NCBI RefSeq assembly: GCF_032583975.1
Contig: NZ_JAWHTF010000007.1
Length of the DNA stretch: 64,000 nucleotides
Source of the DNA: Gilvirhabdus luticola
GTDB taxonomy: Bacteria > Bacteroidota > Bacteroidia > Flavobacteriales > Flavobacteriaceae
Direction: 5' to 3' (one strand)
Both the position numbers and the translations under genes were made by a program. A model generated the notes under the pieces. That model saw nothing but the letters and a program-made list of their open reading frames with translations. It was not told where the DNA came from and ran no database searches. Positions 17,900 to 26,130 of the stretch are shown one piece after another; position 1 is the first letter of the stretch; each line of letters starts with the position of its first letter.

Positions 17900-18334
17900 C
17901 TAAACTTTGATAACCATATCAAAATCTTCTGCAGTTTCAATTACTTTTTGAATAATTTCAGGAGTAATAGATTCTAGTTGTGCATTTTCATTTTTAGCAG
18001 GTATTCCCATTTTATCAAAAAAGTCCATAAATCCTTTAGGACTATGAATATTTACCCATTTACAAGGTGAATTACTCTTATTCCCAAAAGTATGCAAAGT
18101 TTTAGGTGGAATATCAACCGACTCTCCTGCTTTAACATTTTTCACCTCCCCATTTATAAAAAATTCCATTTCACCCTCTATTATTAAAAAAGACTCCTTG
18201 AAATTATTATGTAAATGTGGTGGTGGACCTTGAACCTGTGGCGGTGTTTCTGCCATCATTAAGTCATAATCACCTGATGTATTATAAGATGTTACTTTAT
18301 GACCTAACACCCATTTTGTGTTGTAATTTTTCAT
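17900..18334 (-). CDS. Cupin-domain protein
   Basis: Starting at 18334 gives 144 residues (MKNYNTKWVLGHKV); the longer start at 18385 would place the operator-like palindrome inside the gene. A cupin barrel is shown by PPPHLHNNFKESFLIIEGEMEFFINGE (metal-binding H-x-H...E) and DIPPKTLHTFGN (last histidine). No signal peptide. It is divergent from a TetR-family gene in cassette C11, with one operator-like palindrome 4 bases upstream of this start and a second at the TetR start. Control by that regulator is inferred. Confidence 0.8.
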   Translation of the reverse strand: MKNYNTKWVLGHKVTSYNTSGDYDLMMAETPPQVQGPPPHLHNNFKESFLIIEGEMEFFINGEVKNVKAGESVDIPPKTLHTFGNKSNSPCKWVNIHSPKGFMDFFDKMGIPAKNENAQLESITPEIIQKVIETAEDFDMVIKV

Positions 18335-18338
18335 TTTA

Positions 18339-18354
18339 TGAGATTTTTGTCTCA
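18339..18354. promoter_or_regulatory. Palindromic operator-like site 1
   Basis: TGAGATTTTTGTCTCA, an imperfect palindrome with arms TGAGA/TCTCA, lies just upstream of the cupin start. A second copy differs at one base. Confidence 0.65.
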
Positions 18355-18391
18355 CAAACTTATAATATAATTTTGAATTAACCAAATTTTA

Positions 18392-18407
18392 TGAGATATT
18401 TGTCTCA
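18392..18407. promoter_or_regulatory. Palindromic operator-like site 2
   Basis: TGAGATATTTGTCTCA, same arms and spacing as site 1 and centred 53 bases from it. It touches the ATG of the TetR-type gene, a placement suited to autorepression. Confidence 0.65.
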
Positions 18408-19003
18408 TGAAAAAAGAATATATTAAATCTGGCAGGATAAATCAAAAATTAGAAACAAGAGATAAAATTTTAACTAGCGCACAATTTTTTATAAATAAGG
18501 GGTTAGAATTTACTCTTGAAGATGTTGCGAAAAAATCTGGAATATCAAGAGCTACCATTTATCGTTATTATTCAAAAATTGAAATTCTAGCCAATGAAGC
18601 TGGACTGGATATAAATACAAAAAGTCCAGAAAATATTATTGAAAATCTAAAAGAAAAAAATATAGAGGAAATAATTCTTGGGATTCAAAATTACTTCAAC
18701 ACACTTGCGATAGATCATGAAAGCGCATTTCGAAAATATCTATCTACAGTATTAGCTTCAAATTCATCTGAAATAAAAAGAGGTGCAAGGCGCAAAAAAA
18801 CATTACAACTTGCTTTTGAAAATATATCCATCAATAAAAGAGAGAGAGAAAAATTAGTGAATTTATTAACCATTTTAATGGGAATAGAACCGCTAATAGT
18901 CACTAAAGATGTTTCTGGCTTAACAAATAATCAATCAATGGAGATTATGAATTGGGGAGTACAATTAATTCTGAAAGGTTACTTTGAATCTGAAAAGAAA
19001 TAA
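18407..19003 (+). CDS. TetR/AcrR-family transcriptional regulator
   Basis: A 198-residue protein with a TetR-type N-terminal helix-turn-helix at about residues 19-62 (RDKILTSAQFFINKG, FTLEDVAKKSGISRATIYRYYSKIEIL). The all-helical C-terminal part would bind a ligand and dimerise. It is divergent from the cupin gene, and two near-identical 16-bp palindromes flank the 72-base gap, one overlapping its own start codon. Repression of both genes is the natural inference. It is in cassette C11 (17883-19140), whose two ends are not complementary. Confidence 0.9.
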   Translation: MKKEYIKSGRINQKLETRDKILTSAQFFINKGLEFTLEDVAKKSGISRATIYRYYSKIEILANEAGLDINTKSPENIIENLKEKNIEEIILGIQNYFNTLAIDHESAFRKYLSTVLASNSSEIKRGARRKKTLQLAFENISINKREREKLVNLLTILMGIEPLIVTKDVSGLTNNQSMEIMNWGVQLILKGYFESEKK

Positions 19004-19009
19004 AGCCAG

Positions 19010-19146
19010 TTGCCAACAACTTGTATAATTAATTACTTTGGCAAGTGCTTATCTGGAAAATTCCTTCGGAATTTTCTCTGGCACGTTTTTGTTTACTAAA
19101 TTAGGTGCTGAAACACGCAACGAAATCATACACAAACACGTTGGCA
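19010..19146 (+). repeat. attC-like site S11
   Basis: R'' TTGCCAAC ends at 19017 and right core GTTGGCA starts at 19140. Contains TTTACTAAATTAGGTGCTGA. The start of C11 (GTTAGAGCACATTC) is not complementary to this end. Confidence 0.85.
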
Positions 19147-19173
19147 TTAATTAAAAAATAATAAGTAAAAGAG

Positions 19174-19671
19174 ATGGACTTTGACCAAATAATTAGAATT
19201 TCGGAATTAATTGCAAGTATAGCTGTTTTAATATCATTAATTTATTTAGGGATTCAAGTTAAACATAGTAGCAAAGTTTCAAGTGCAAATTCAAGACATT
19301 CTATTTCACAATTTGCATTGGACTTCTCAATTCACAAAGCAGAAAATGCTGATCGATTGGCTAAGGTTATGACATCATCAAATTTAACAGAGGGTGATAT
19401 CCAATTTCGTTGGTGGAACCATATGATGGTTTTCTTACACGCCGAAACTTATTTTCATCATTACGAACTTGGTCTAATGCCCAAAAAACATTGGAAGGGA
19501 TATAAAAGATATGTCAAAAATTATCTTGAATCTCCTGGAGTTTTAGACTTTTGGAATGACGTAGGCAAAGCATTTTCGATTGATTTTTCGAAATGGATTG
19601 ACAGTTTAATTGTCGAAGGCAGTTTGACAAGTAAAAATGATTTTGAAAAAACAAATGCCAACACAGTGTAA
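19174..19671 (+). CDS. Conserved membrane-anchored protein of unknown function
   Basis: A 165-residue protein with one N-terminal hydrophobic segment (ISELIASIAVLISLIYLGIQV) followed by a helical domain with many aromatic and histidine residues (RWWNHMMVFLHAETYFHHYELG). I remember similar short proteins from marine bacteria but no function. It is the only gene of cassette C12 (19141-19781). The final codons and the TAA stop lie within the next site (AATGCCAAC...GTGTAA), so its C-terminus ANTV is encoded by attC-like DNA. Confidence 0.65.
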   Translation: MDFDQIIRISELIASIAVLISLIYLGIQVKHSSKVSSANSRHSISQFALDFSIHKAENADRLAKVMTSSNLTEGDIQFRWWNHMMVFLHAETYFHHYELGLMPKKHWKGYKRYVKNYLESPGVLDFWNDVGKAFSIDFSKWIDSLIVEGSLTSKNDFEKTNANTV

Positions 19672-19787
19672 AAATAATTGCTTGGTTCGAGTCTACTCGG
19701 AAAACCCTTCGGTTTTTAATTGTTTGTCCCCTTTTTTATTAAGTTGGTTATTTAATCATGCAACTATCCTTACACCAACCGTTAGAG
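19654..19787 (+). repeat. attC-like site S12
   Basis: R'' AATGCCAAC ends at 19662 and right core GTTAGAG starts at 19781. Arms GTGTAA and TTACACC. C12 starts GTTGGCATT and ends AATGCCAAC, complementary over 9 of 9. Confidence 0.85.
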
Positions 19788-20136
19788 CACATTCAGCTGA
19801 AGCTGACTTGTGTTGCTACGTGCTTCCCACTCCCGCCCCACAAGTGAAATGTACTCTAACGACCTGCTAAACAAAATTGTTTAAGGCTTATATACAAACC
19901 ACAGCTCCAGCTGACGGACTCAAGTCCTTAACGAGCCATAACAGTAGCTAAAAGCAATTTGGATCTGCTTCTTGAACTCACAATCTAATAAATTTATCAA
20001 CTAACGGTAGCTGCGCTACCTTGTCGGTAAACAATGATTTGGGACCCGAATAACAATATCTGTCATTTTCACAAATCATTGTTGCTTAAATTTATTATCT
20101 TTTCGTTCGCAAAGCAGAACTGCGTTTAGTAGGTCG
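19782..20136 (+). mobile_element. ORF-less 355-bp cassette, copy B (C13)
   Basis: Same length and structure as copy A. It differs from A at scattered positions in the body (GCTACGTGCTTCCCACTCCCG, AATGTACTCTAAC) and shares these variants with copy D, so B and D form one subtype. Its site runs 19854-20142. It fills most of the gene-free interval 19672-20152. Confidence 0.9.
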
Positions 20137-20142
20137 TTGTGC
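19854..20142 (+). repeat. attC-like site S13 (289 bases)
   Basis: Long site of ORF-less copy B, from R'' CTCTAAC to right core GTTGTGC at 20136. The right arm reads GTTTAGTAGGTC, one mismatch from the left arm. Confidence 0.85.
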
Positions 20143-20152
20143 ACAACCACTC

Positions 20153-21070
20153 ATGAATAACAATAAAATTCACATATTCGAATTTCCTTCCAATTTGGGT
20201 CTCAAAAAGAAAGATATTGATTTGGAACCTGGTGTTAAACTGCTTCCGGATTGGATGAAAATTAACAAATTTCATGACCTCATTTCTCCAAATCGCTCCT
20301 TTACTTTGATTCCTCCAGCTTATTCTTTGGATTTGGATCAAGATTCAGGAGTAAGGAATGCTGATAAAATTATTAAATATGCAAAAGATCAGGCAAGATT
20401 GCTTTCGGATCATTTAGACAAGGATTGTTTCGCAATCATGCTTGGAGGAGACTGTAGTATCTTGATTGGTATCGCCCTTGCGTTAAAAGAAAAAGGAGAT
20501 TACGGGTTGTTTTTTCTTGACGGTCATACAGATTATGTGTCTCCAGAAGTTTCCAAATCAAAAGCTGCAGCCGCTATGGAACTAGCTATTATTACCGGCT
20601 ATGGCCACGAAAAACTAACAAACATTTCAAAATTAGAGCCATATTTTGAGCAAAAGAATGTCTGGTGTGTTGGAAACAGGGAATATGATTCCACAGTCGT
20701 AAATGAAATTTTAGATTCTGAAATCAATTATATTGATCTAAAATCATTAAGAAAAAATGGTTTTAAGAGTTGTGCTTCACAATTTTTAAAAATGGCAAAG
20801 GAAAATCGATTAGATGGCTTTCTAGTTCATTTGGATGTCGATGTATTGAATGATGATATAATGCCAGCCGTTGACAGTCGAGAAAAAGATGGGTTAAATT
20901 ATAGCGAAGTCAATATATTGTTAAGTGAGTTGTTAAGTAATGATAAGGCCATTGGAATTGATATCACAATACTTGATCCGACATTAGACAAAAATGGAGT
21001 TTATACAAAAGAGCTTGTTTCAAATTTGATAAAAGTAATAAAAAAGGGTAGTTCACAACACCGGCTATAA
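20153..21070 (+). CDS. Arginase/agmatinase/formiminoglutamase family protein
   Basis: A 305-residue protein with the ureohydrolase manganese motifs: GGDCS (98-102), DGHTD (123-127) and HLDVDVLND (Asp228 and Asp230). The set is complete, so an active Mn-dependent hydrolase is likely, but arginine, agmatine or another guanidino substrate cannot be told apart by eye. No signal peptide. It is the only gene of cassette C14 (20137-21178), and its ATG is only 15 bases after the core. The last codons (SSQHRL) are read from the next attC-like site. Confidence 0.85.
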   Translation: MNNNKIHIFEFPSNLGLKKKDIDLEPGVKLLPDWMKINKFHDLISPNRSFTLIPPAYSLDLDQDSGVRNADKIIKYAKDQARLLSDHLDKDCFAIMLGGDCSILIGIALALKEKGDYGLFFLDGHTDYVSPEVSKSKAAAAMELAIITGYGHEKLTNISKLEPYFEQKNVWCVGNREYDSTVVNEILDSEINYIDLKSLRKNGFKSCASQFLKMAKENRLDGFLVHLDVDVLNDDIMPAVDSREKDGLNYSEVNILLSELLSNDKAIGIDITILDPTLDKNGVYTKELVSNLIKVIKKGSSQHRL

Positions 21071-21184
21071 TCCATTGCTTAAAAAATGCTAAAACAAAAA
21101 TCGTTACCTTTAACTTGGCTTGATTCCTACTTCGAAAATCCTACGGATTTTCCTCACAACGGAATCATAGCCAAACCGTTGTAC
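21052..21184 (+). repeat. attC-like site S14 (overlaps gene end)
   Basis: R'' TTCACAAC ends at 21059, inside the preceding gene, and right core GTTGTAC starts at 21178. Arms GGCTATAATCC and GGAATCATAGCC are nearly perfect. Confidence 0.85.
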
Positions 21185-21223
21185 GCAAGCTGAAGTCACT
21201 CATAAAAATTAAAACCAAGAGAC

Positions 21224-21685
21224 ATGAAAAAAATATTTATCATTATGATTTTCGTCCAGAGTTCAATATTATGTTTTGGTCAAGGACTTGATTATTCTGT
21301 GACTTTCGACCACGTTGCACTTTCAGTTAAGGATGTCGATCAATCTGCACAATTCTATACGGAAACTTTAAATCTTAAGGAAATAACAAATAGAACTCAA
21401 ATTAATGGAATTAGATGGTTCTCTTTAGGAGAGGGTAAAGAATTACATCTGATTTCAATACTTAAAGACGACATTACTATTAACAAAGCCGTGCATTTTG
21501 CAATAACTGTGTCTGACTTTGACTTGTTCGTTAAAAAATTAAATTCTATGAAAATTAATTATTCGGACTGGCCAGGGACTTCAAAAAAAGTAAATATAAG
21601 AGCAGACGGAATAAAACAAGTTTTCTTTCAAGATCCGAATGGGTATTGGATCGAAGTAAATAGTGTTGGACAAAAAACTAATTAA
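21224..21685 (+). CDS. Exported VOC-family (glyoxalase-like) protein
   Basis: A 153-residue protein with a signal peptide (MKKIFIIMIFVQSSILCFGQ). A single vicinal-oxygen-chelate module follows: FDHVALSVKDVDQSAQFYTETLNL with the first metal histidine, then KAVHFAITVSDFDLF and FQDPNGYWIEVNS with the last glutamate. VOC proteins include glyoxalase I, dioxygenases and antibiotic-binding proteins; the role here is unknown. An exported VOC is somewhat unusual. It is the only gene of cassette C15 (21179-21820). Confidence 0.85.
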   Translation: MKKIFIIMIFVQSSILCFGQGLDYSVTFDHVALSVKDVDQSAQFYTETLNLKEITNRTQINGIRWFSLGEGKELHLISILKDDITINKAVHFAITVSDFDLFVKKLNSMKINYSDWPGTSKKVNIRADGIKQVFFQDPNGYWIEVNSVGQKTN

Positions 21686-21691
21686 TAGCCA

Positions 21692-21826
21692 GCGTACAAC
21701 AACGTGTATAATTCATTGCTTACTCTCCTACTTCAATTAAAAATTATATCTTTATTCAACATCTGATTTGCAGTTGCATCTGACTAACGTCTGATTCAGC
21801 ATAAATCATACACAATACCGTTAGAG
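21692..21826 (+). repeat. attC-like site S15
   Basis: R'' GCGTACAAC ends at 21700 and right core GTTAGAG starts at 21820. C15 starts GTTGTACGC, complementary over 9 of 9. Arms GTGTATAATTC and ATCATACACAA. Confidence 0.85.
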
Positions 21827-22175
21827 CACATTCAGCTGAAGCTGACTTGTGTTGCTACTTGCTTCGCACTCCTGCCCCACTAGTGAAATGTGCTCTAACG
21901 ACCTGCTAAACCAAATTGTTTTAGGATTATATACAAACCACAGCTCCAGCTGACGGACTCAAGTCCTTAACGAGCCATAACAGTAGCTAAAAGCAATTTG
22001 GATCTGCTTCTTGAACTCCCAATCTAATAAATTTATCAACTAACGGTAGCTGCGCTACCTTGTCGGTAAACAATGATTTGGGACCCAAATAACAATATCT
22101 GTCATTTTCACAAATCATTGTTGCTTAAATTTATTATCTTTTCGTTCGCAAAGCAGAACTGCGTTTAGCAGGTCG
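21821..22175 (+). mobile_element. ORF-less 355-bp cassette, copy C (C16)
   Basis: Near-identical to copy A; the one difference I noticed is CACTAGTG for CACAAGTG in the body, which breaks one inner base pair. Its site runs 21893-22181. It fills most of the gene-free interval 21686-22223. Confidence 0.9.
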
Positions 22176-22181
22176 TTATCG
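21893..22181 (+). repeat. attC-like site S16 (289 bases)
   Basis: Long site of ORF-less copy C, from R'' CTCTAAC (21893-21899) to right core GTTATCG (22175-22181). Confidence 0.85.
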
Positions 22182-22223
22182 GTAAATTGTATAAAACTAT
22201 TTAAGAATCAAAAGCAGTATATT

Positions 22224-23117
22224 ATGATCACATCTATTATTCGTGCATTAATATTGAGTTTATTCTTGCCCTTCGGATACTCACTAATTGTAAATGGACA
22301 AGGACTCCCTCGGAATTATTGGCAAGATATGACAACAGAGGACTTTGCTGCTCTCGACGCAGAACAAGTTATTGCAATCCTTCCAGTTGCAGCAATTGAG
22401 CAACACGGACCTCATCTCCCGGTCTGCGCCGATGCTTGTGCTAATAAAGCCGTCATTGAACGGATGCTGGAGTTGGTGCCAAGCGAATTGCCCGTAACAG
22501 TACTTCCCATGATGCCTGTCGGTAAGTCTAACGAACACAGTGATTTTCCTGGTACGTTGACCCTTCAACCAGAGACATTATGCCGCTTGTGGACAGAGAT
22601 TGCCGAGTCTGTCCATCGCGTAGGCATTCGGAAACTCGTTCTATTTAATAGTCACGGAGGTCAGCCTCAGATTATGGATATTGTGGCCCGTGATCTTCGA
22701 GTACGACTAGATATGATGGTTGTAGTAGTGAACCAGTATTCCTTATATCCTCAAGATCTATTTCCTGAAGATGAGATGAAACATGGAATTCATGGAGGAA
22801 GTGTAGAGACCTCTGTAATGCTGCATATACGACCTGACTTGGTTGATACGAGGAAAGCTCAGAACTTCCGACCTCTAATGAAGGATCTTGAAGGGGATTT
22901 TCAACAATTGAGCTTTACTGGCCCAACGAGAATTGCTTGGCAGTCACAAGATCTTAACCCAGCTGGTGTTGTTGGAAACGCACTCAATGCAGATGCTGAA
23001 CGAGGAGCTCAATTAATCGATCATGCAGCAACTCAATTTGTTTCCATTCTACAAGAGGTTGAACGCTACCCTCTTGGCAACCTGCGTATTGGACCATTGA
23101 AAAAAAATAATGAGTGA
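22224..23117 (+). CDS. Creatininase-family amidohydrolase, exported, of foreign composition
   Basis: A 297-residue protein with a signal peptide ending near VNGQG. Creatininase-family metal motifs are visible: AIEQHGPHLPV (Glu59, His61), NSHGGQPQ and GGSVETSVML. The family hydrolyses creatinine or cyclic amides such as mycofactocin or formamide intermediates; the substrate here is unknown. Codon use differs sharply from neighbours, with many GCC, CGT/CGC and CTG codons and about half G+C by eye, so a donor outside the Bacteroidota is likely. It is the only gene of cassette C17 (22176-23294), between two ORF-less cassettes. Confidence 0.85.
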   Translation: MITSIIRALILSLFLPFGYSLIVNGQGLPRNYWQDMTTEDFAALDAEQVIAILPVAAIEQHGPHLPVCADACANKAVIERMLELVPSELPVTVLPMMPVGKSNEHSDFPGTLTLQPETLCRLWTEIAESVHRVGIRKLVLFNSHGGQPQIMDIVARDLRVRLDMMVVVVNQYSLYPQDLFPEDEMKHGIHGGSVETSVMLHIRPDLVDTRKAQNFRPLMKDLEGDFQQLSFTGPTRIAWQSQDLNPAGVVGNALNADAERGAQLIDHAATQFVSILQEVERYPLGNLRIGPLKKNNE

Positions 23118-23246
23118 ATGGGAAGACTACTAGTAGGCAATTGAAAACCAATCGAACAAACTTAAGTAGCGCCAGTTTATTTTAGTAGCAGTTTTCTATA
23201 TTTAATAGTGGGGTATTTTAGAAAATGAAGGAAACTGAAAAAATAT
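23118..23246. other. Tail of cassette C17
   Basis: About 130 AT-rich bases after the creatininase-family gene and before the next site. No ORF or clear terminator seen. Confidence 0.3.
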
Positions 23247-23300
23247 ACCGATAACACAGGCTATATGCCATTAAAATGGCATATAGCCAAGACGTTAGAG
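23247..23300 (+). repeat. attC-like site S17 (short, perfect hairpin)
   Basis: R'' ACCGATAAC ends at 23255 and right core GTTAGAG starts at 23294. Arms GGCTATATGCCATT and AATGGCATATAGCC are perfect. C17 starts GTTATCGGTA and ends TACCGATAAC, complementary over 10 of 10. Confidence 0.9.
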
Positions 23301-23649
23301 CACATTCAGCTGAAGCTGACTTGTGTTGCTACGTGCTTCCCACTCCCGCCCCACAAGTGAAATGTACTCTAACGACCTGCTAAACCAAATTGTTTAAAGC
23401 TTATATACAAACCACAGCTTCAGGTGACGAACTCAAGTCCTTAACGAGCCATAACAGTAGCTAAAAGCAATTTGGATCTGCTTCTTGAACTCCCAATCTA
23501 ATAAATTTATCAACTAACGGTAGCTGCGCTACCTTGTCGGTAAACAATGATTTGGGACCCAAATACCAATATCCGTCATTTTCACAAATCATTGTTGCTT
23601 AAATTTATTATCTTTTCGTTCGCAAAGCAGAACTGCGTTTAGCAGGTCG
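23295..23649 (+). mobile_element. ORF-less 355-bp cassette, copy D (C18)
   Basis: Same structure as copies A-C. It shares the body variants of B and adds changes of its own (CTTCAGGTGACGAACTC, AAATACCAATATCCG). The paired arms stay intact. Its site runs 23367-23655. It fills most of the gene-free interval 23118-23666. Confidence 0.9.
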
Positions 23650-23655
23650 TTATAA
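23367..23655 (+). repeat. attC-like site S18 (289 bases)
   Basis: Long site of ORF-less copy D, from R'' CTCTAAC (23367-23373) to right core GTTATAA (23649-23655). Confidence 0.85.
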
Positions 23656-23666
23656 ATAATCAAACT

Positions 23667-24311
23667 ATGAAAAGAATATCATTAATTATTTTCTCTTCAA
23701 TACTTATTATTTCTTGTAATTCTTCGAGAAATATTATAAAAATCAACACAATAGATTCAATATTATCTAACAATATTGAATCAGGAAGCAATCTTAAATT
23801 AGATAAAAAAACTTATGAACTAGATTATCCTATAAATATTTTGGGAAAAGAAAACATTACTATAGATGGAAATGGCGCTACTCTCATTATGCGGAATATG
23901 GCAGAGGACGTTATATATATTGAAAATAGTAACAATATAACTTTAATGAATTTTAAAGCAACTCACATAGAACCAGAAGGCCCGACTGGTTGCACTGGAA
24001 ATGTTATTCATATTGAAGGTGGGGCTAATATTTTAATTGAAAAATGTGATCTAAATGGTAGTGGCATAGTTGGGATTGCATCTTATAATTCAAAAAACTT
24101 AATAGTGTCTAATAATTTCATTCATAAAAACAGCCAATACGGAATCATATACCAAGGTCCTCAAATTGAAATAAAAGGAAATGTTTTTGAAAATAATACA
24201 AAAGGAAATATTTACTTTTCGTATCTAGATACTTCTTGGCCGCCTAATGAAAAAATAAATGCGAATCAAAATAAAGAAGGATTGAAAATGTCTAACAATA
24301 TTTTTAAGTGA
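23667..24311 (+). CDS. Right-handed beta-helix lipoprotein
   Basis: A 214-residue lipoprotein (MKRISLIIFSSILIISC, Cys17). Residues ~60-200 show stacked short strands (NITIDGNGATLIM, VIYIENSNNITLMNF, VIHIEGGANILIEKCDLNGSGIVGIASYNSKNLIVSNN) typical of parallel beta-helices of the pectate-lyase/NosD type. It is short for a full helix enzyme and no catalytic residues can be assigned. It is the only gene of cassette C19 (23650-24461), starting 16 bases after the core. Confidence 0.8.
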   Translation: MKRISLIIFSSILIISCNSSRNIIKINTIDSILSNNIESGSNLKLDKKTYELDYPINILGKENITIDGNGATLIMRNMAEDVIYIENSNNITLMNFKATHIEPEGPTGCTGNVIHIEGGANILIEKCDLNGSGIVGIASYNSKNLIVSNNFIHKNSQYGIIYQGPQIEIKGNVFENNTKGNIYFSYLDTSWPPNEKINANQNKEGLKMSNNIFK

Positions 24312-24313
24312 AA

Positions 24314-24467
24314 ATTTATAACACTGTATATAGCAAATAGGTCGTTCGGTGGTTTACAAAAGTTCAGTGCTATATACCAACACCACCAAATCGTTGATTT
24401 GGCTCAGTGCATACCTTAAAGTTTATCGCTTTAAACTGCTCTACTTGCCATATAATAAACGTTAGCT
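24314..24467 (+). repeat. attC-like site S19
   Basis: R'' ATTTATAAC ends at 24322 and right core GTTAGCT starts at 24461. Arms GTATATAGCAAATAG and CTACTTGCCATATAA resemble those of S4. C19 starts GTTATAAA and ends TTTATAAC, complementary over 8 of 8. Confidence 0.85.
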
Positions 24468-24476
24468 AATTAAAGA

Positions 24477-25394
24477 ATGAACGAGATGACAAATAATATA
24501 AAAGTAGCTGCTGCACAACTTTCACCTGTATTCTTAAACAGAGAAAAAACAGTTGAAAAGGCTTGTAAAGCGATTTTAAAGGCAGGTAAAAACGGCGCTA
24601 ACTTAATCGTTTTTCCAGAGGCTTTTATTTCTGGTTACCCAGACTGGGTATGGCTTATTCCAAACAGTAAAGGAGCTGATTTAAATGAGCTTTACTTAAA
24701 ACTTGTTGAAAATGCTGTTTCTATAACTGATGATTCCACTAAAAAGCTTTGTGAAGCGGCTAAAAAAGCTGGGGTTAATGTTGTTATCGGTATGCATGAA
24801 CGTAATACTGAAACCAGTAGTGCAAGTTTATTTAATAGCCTGCTTTTTATAGACGACAAAGGTTTAATTTTAGGTAAACATAGGAAGTTAATACCAACAG
24901 GCGGAGAACGTCTTATATGGTCTCAAGGAGATGGCAGTACTTTATGTTCTTATGATACTTCAGCTGGAAAAATAGCAGGGCTGATTTGCTGGGAAAACTT
25001 TATGCCATTAGCAAGAAATGCAATCTACGAATTTGGAACTCAGATATTAGCATCTCCTACTTGGGACAAAAGCCCAAACTGGATACAATCTATGCAGCAT
25101 ATAGCAAGAGAGGGAGGTTTGTTTGTAATTAGCACTTGTATGGTTTTAAAAATGGATGATATTCCTAATCAGTATGAGTTTAAAAAACTTTACCCTGAAG
25201 GAAGAGAATGGATTAATGTGGGTAATAGTTGTATAATTGCTCCAAACGGCAAATTCATTGCTGGACCACAAGAAGCGAAAGAAGGCATATTATATACAGA
25301 TATTAATCTTCAAGACATTATTAGAGCAAAGCGAATGTTTGATGTCGTAGGGCATTATTCAAGACCTGATGTTTTTAATTTCAATGTAAATTAG
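24477..25394 (+). CDS. Carbon-nitrogen hydrolase (nitrilase branch)
   Basis: A 305-residue protein with the complete nitrilase catalytic triad in the right order: Glu48 (VFPEAFISGYP), Lys137 (KHRKLIPT) and Cys171 (GLICWENFMPL). The CWEN context and SGYPDWVW favour nitrilase or cyanide hydratase over amidase, though assays would be needed. No signal peptide. It may start at 24477 or at the next in-frame ATG at 24486. It is the only gene of cassette C20 (24462-25535), beginning 13 bases after the core. Confidence 0.9.
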   Translation: MNEMTNNIKVAAAQLSPVFLNREKTVEKACKAILKAGKNGANLIVFPEAFISGYPDWVWLIPNSKGADLNELYLKLVENAVSITDDSTKKLCEAAKKAGVNVVIGMHERNTETSSASLFNSLLFIDDKGLILGKHRKLIPTGGERLIWSQGDGSTLCSYDTSAGKIAGLICWENFMPLARNAIYEFGTQILASPTWDKSPNWIQSMQHIAREGGLFVISTCMVLKMDDIPNQYEFKKLYPEGREWINVGNSCIIAPNGKFIAGPQEAKEGILYTDINLQDIIRAKRMFDVVGHYSRPDVFNFNVN

Positions 25395-25408
25395 ACAAAT
25401 AAAAACTA

Positions 25409-25541
25409 GCTACAACAATGGCTATAATTCAGCGTGACATTAATAATAAACCGAAAAAATAAAGATATATTTAACCTGATTTCTCTGCGGACAATTCCTG
25501 GGGAATTATCCTCGCCGAAATCATAGTCAAATACGTTGGCA
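25409..25541 (+). repeat. attC-like site S20
   Basis: R'' GCTACAAC ends at 25416 and right core GTTGGCA starts at 25535. C20 starts GTTAGCTA while its end reads TAGCTACAAC, so two extra bases disturb the pairing. Confidence 0.75.
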
Positions 25542-25585
25542 GCAAGCCCTATATCATAATAAAACTAAAAATCAAAATTCCTAAT

Positions 25586-25993
25586 ATGAAATCAATTAAA
25601 AGTTTAGCGGTAGTTTTGTTACTAACCATATCAACGATAGTTTTAATTGGATGGTATCCATCTGAAAAGAAATCGGACTTAAAATCAAATCAAAACGTAA
25701 TTGTTCTGCTGAAATTCAAAGCACAACCTAAAAAGGGCGTTTTTGCCGTTTCAGAATTTATTAAACTACTTGAAAATGTAAAAGAAGAGCCCAATTTTGT
25801 TTCAATAAAACTTCATGTCGATCCAAAGGACAATACAAGTATTTTATTGTATGAAGAATGGAAAGATCTGTCCTATTATAATAACGAGCATATGAATACC
25901 TCTCACTTGAAAGAGTTCATGGAAAATTCTATAAACTTCTTAGCTGGACCACCAGAAATCACATTTTGGAAAGTTAAAAATGTCTTTAAGTAA
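25586..25993 (+). CDS. Exported ABM-domain (antibiotic biosynthesis monooxygenase-like) protein
   Basis: A 135-residue protein with an N-terminal signal or anchor (SLAVVLLLTISTIVLIGWYP). A dimeric alpha/beta barrel of ABM type follows: NVIVLLKFKAQPKKGVFAVSEFIKLLENVKEEPNFVSIKLHVDPKDNTSILLYEEWKD, with a C-terminal HLKEFMENSINFL helix. ABM proteins are small quinol/heme/substrate-binding folds and the name does not imply antibiotic synthesis. It is the only gene of cassette C21 (25536-26124). Confidence 0.8.
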   Translation: MKSIKSLAVVLLLTISTIVLIGWYPSEKKSDLKSNQNVIVLLKFKAQPKKGVFAVSEFIKLLENVKEEPNFVSIKLHVDPKDNTSILLYEEWKDLSYYNNEHMNTSHLKEFMENSINFLAGPPEITFWKVKNVFK

Positions 25994-26001
25994 TTACGCC
26001 A

Positions 26002-26130
26002 TCTGCCAACAACCCGTATAATGCATGGCAGCATGCATATATAAAAATTCATTAACTTCAGCCTAATAAATTTTTATATAAAAGTGTAGTTCGTGCTAGC
26101 TGGCACACGCCATACACAATACCGTTGTAA
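26002..26130 (+). repeat. attC-like site S21
   Basis: R'' TCTGCCAAC ends at 26010 and right core GTTGTAA starts at 26124. Arms CGTATAATGCATGGC and GCCATACACAA; inner AAATTT-rich stem. C21 ends match over 8 bases (GTTGGCAG/CTGCCAAC). Confidence 0.85.

Noticed and set aside
11613..23649. 355-bp repeats as MITEs or insertion-sequence remnants
   Set aside because: Their boundaries coincide exactly with the cassette cores, copies always sit between two sites, and no transposase-like terminal repeats or target duplications are seen.
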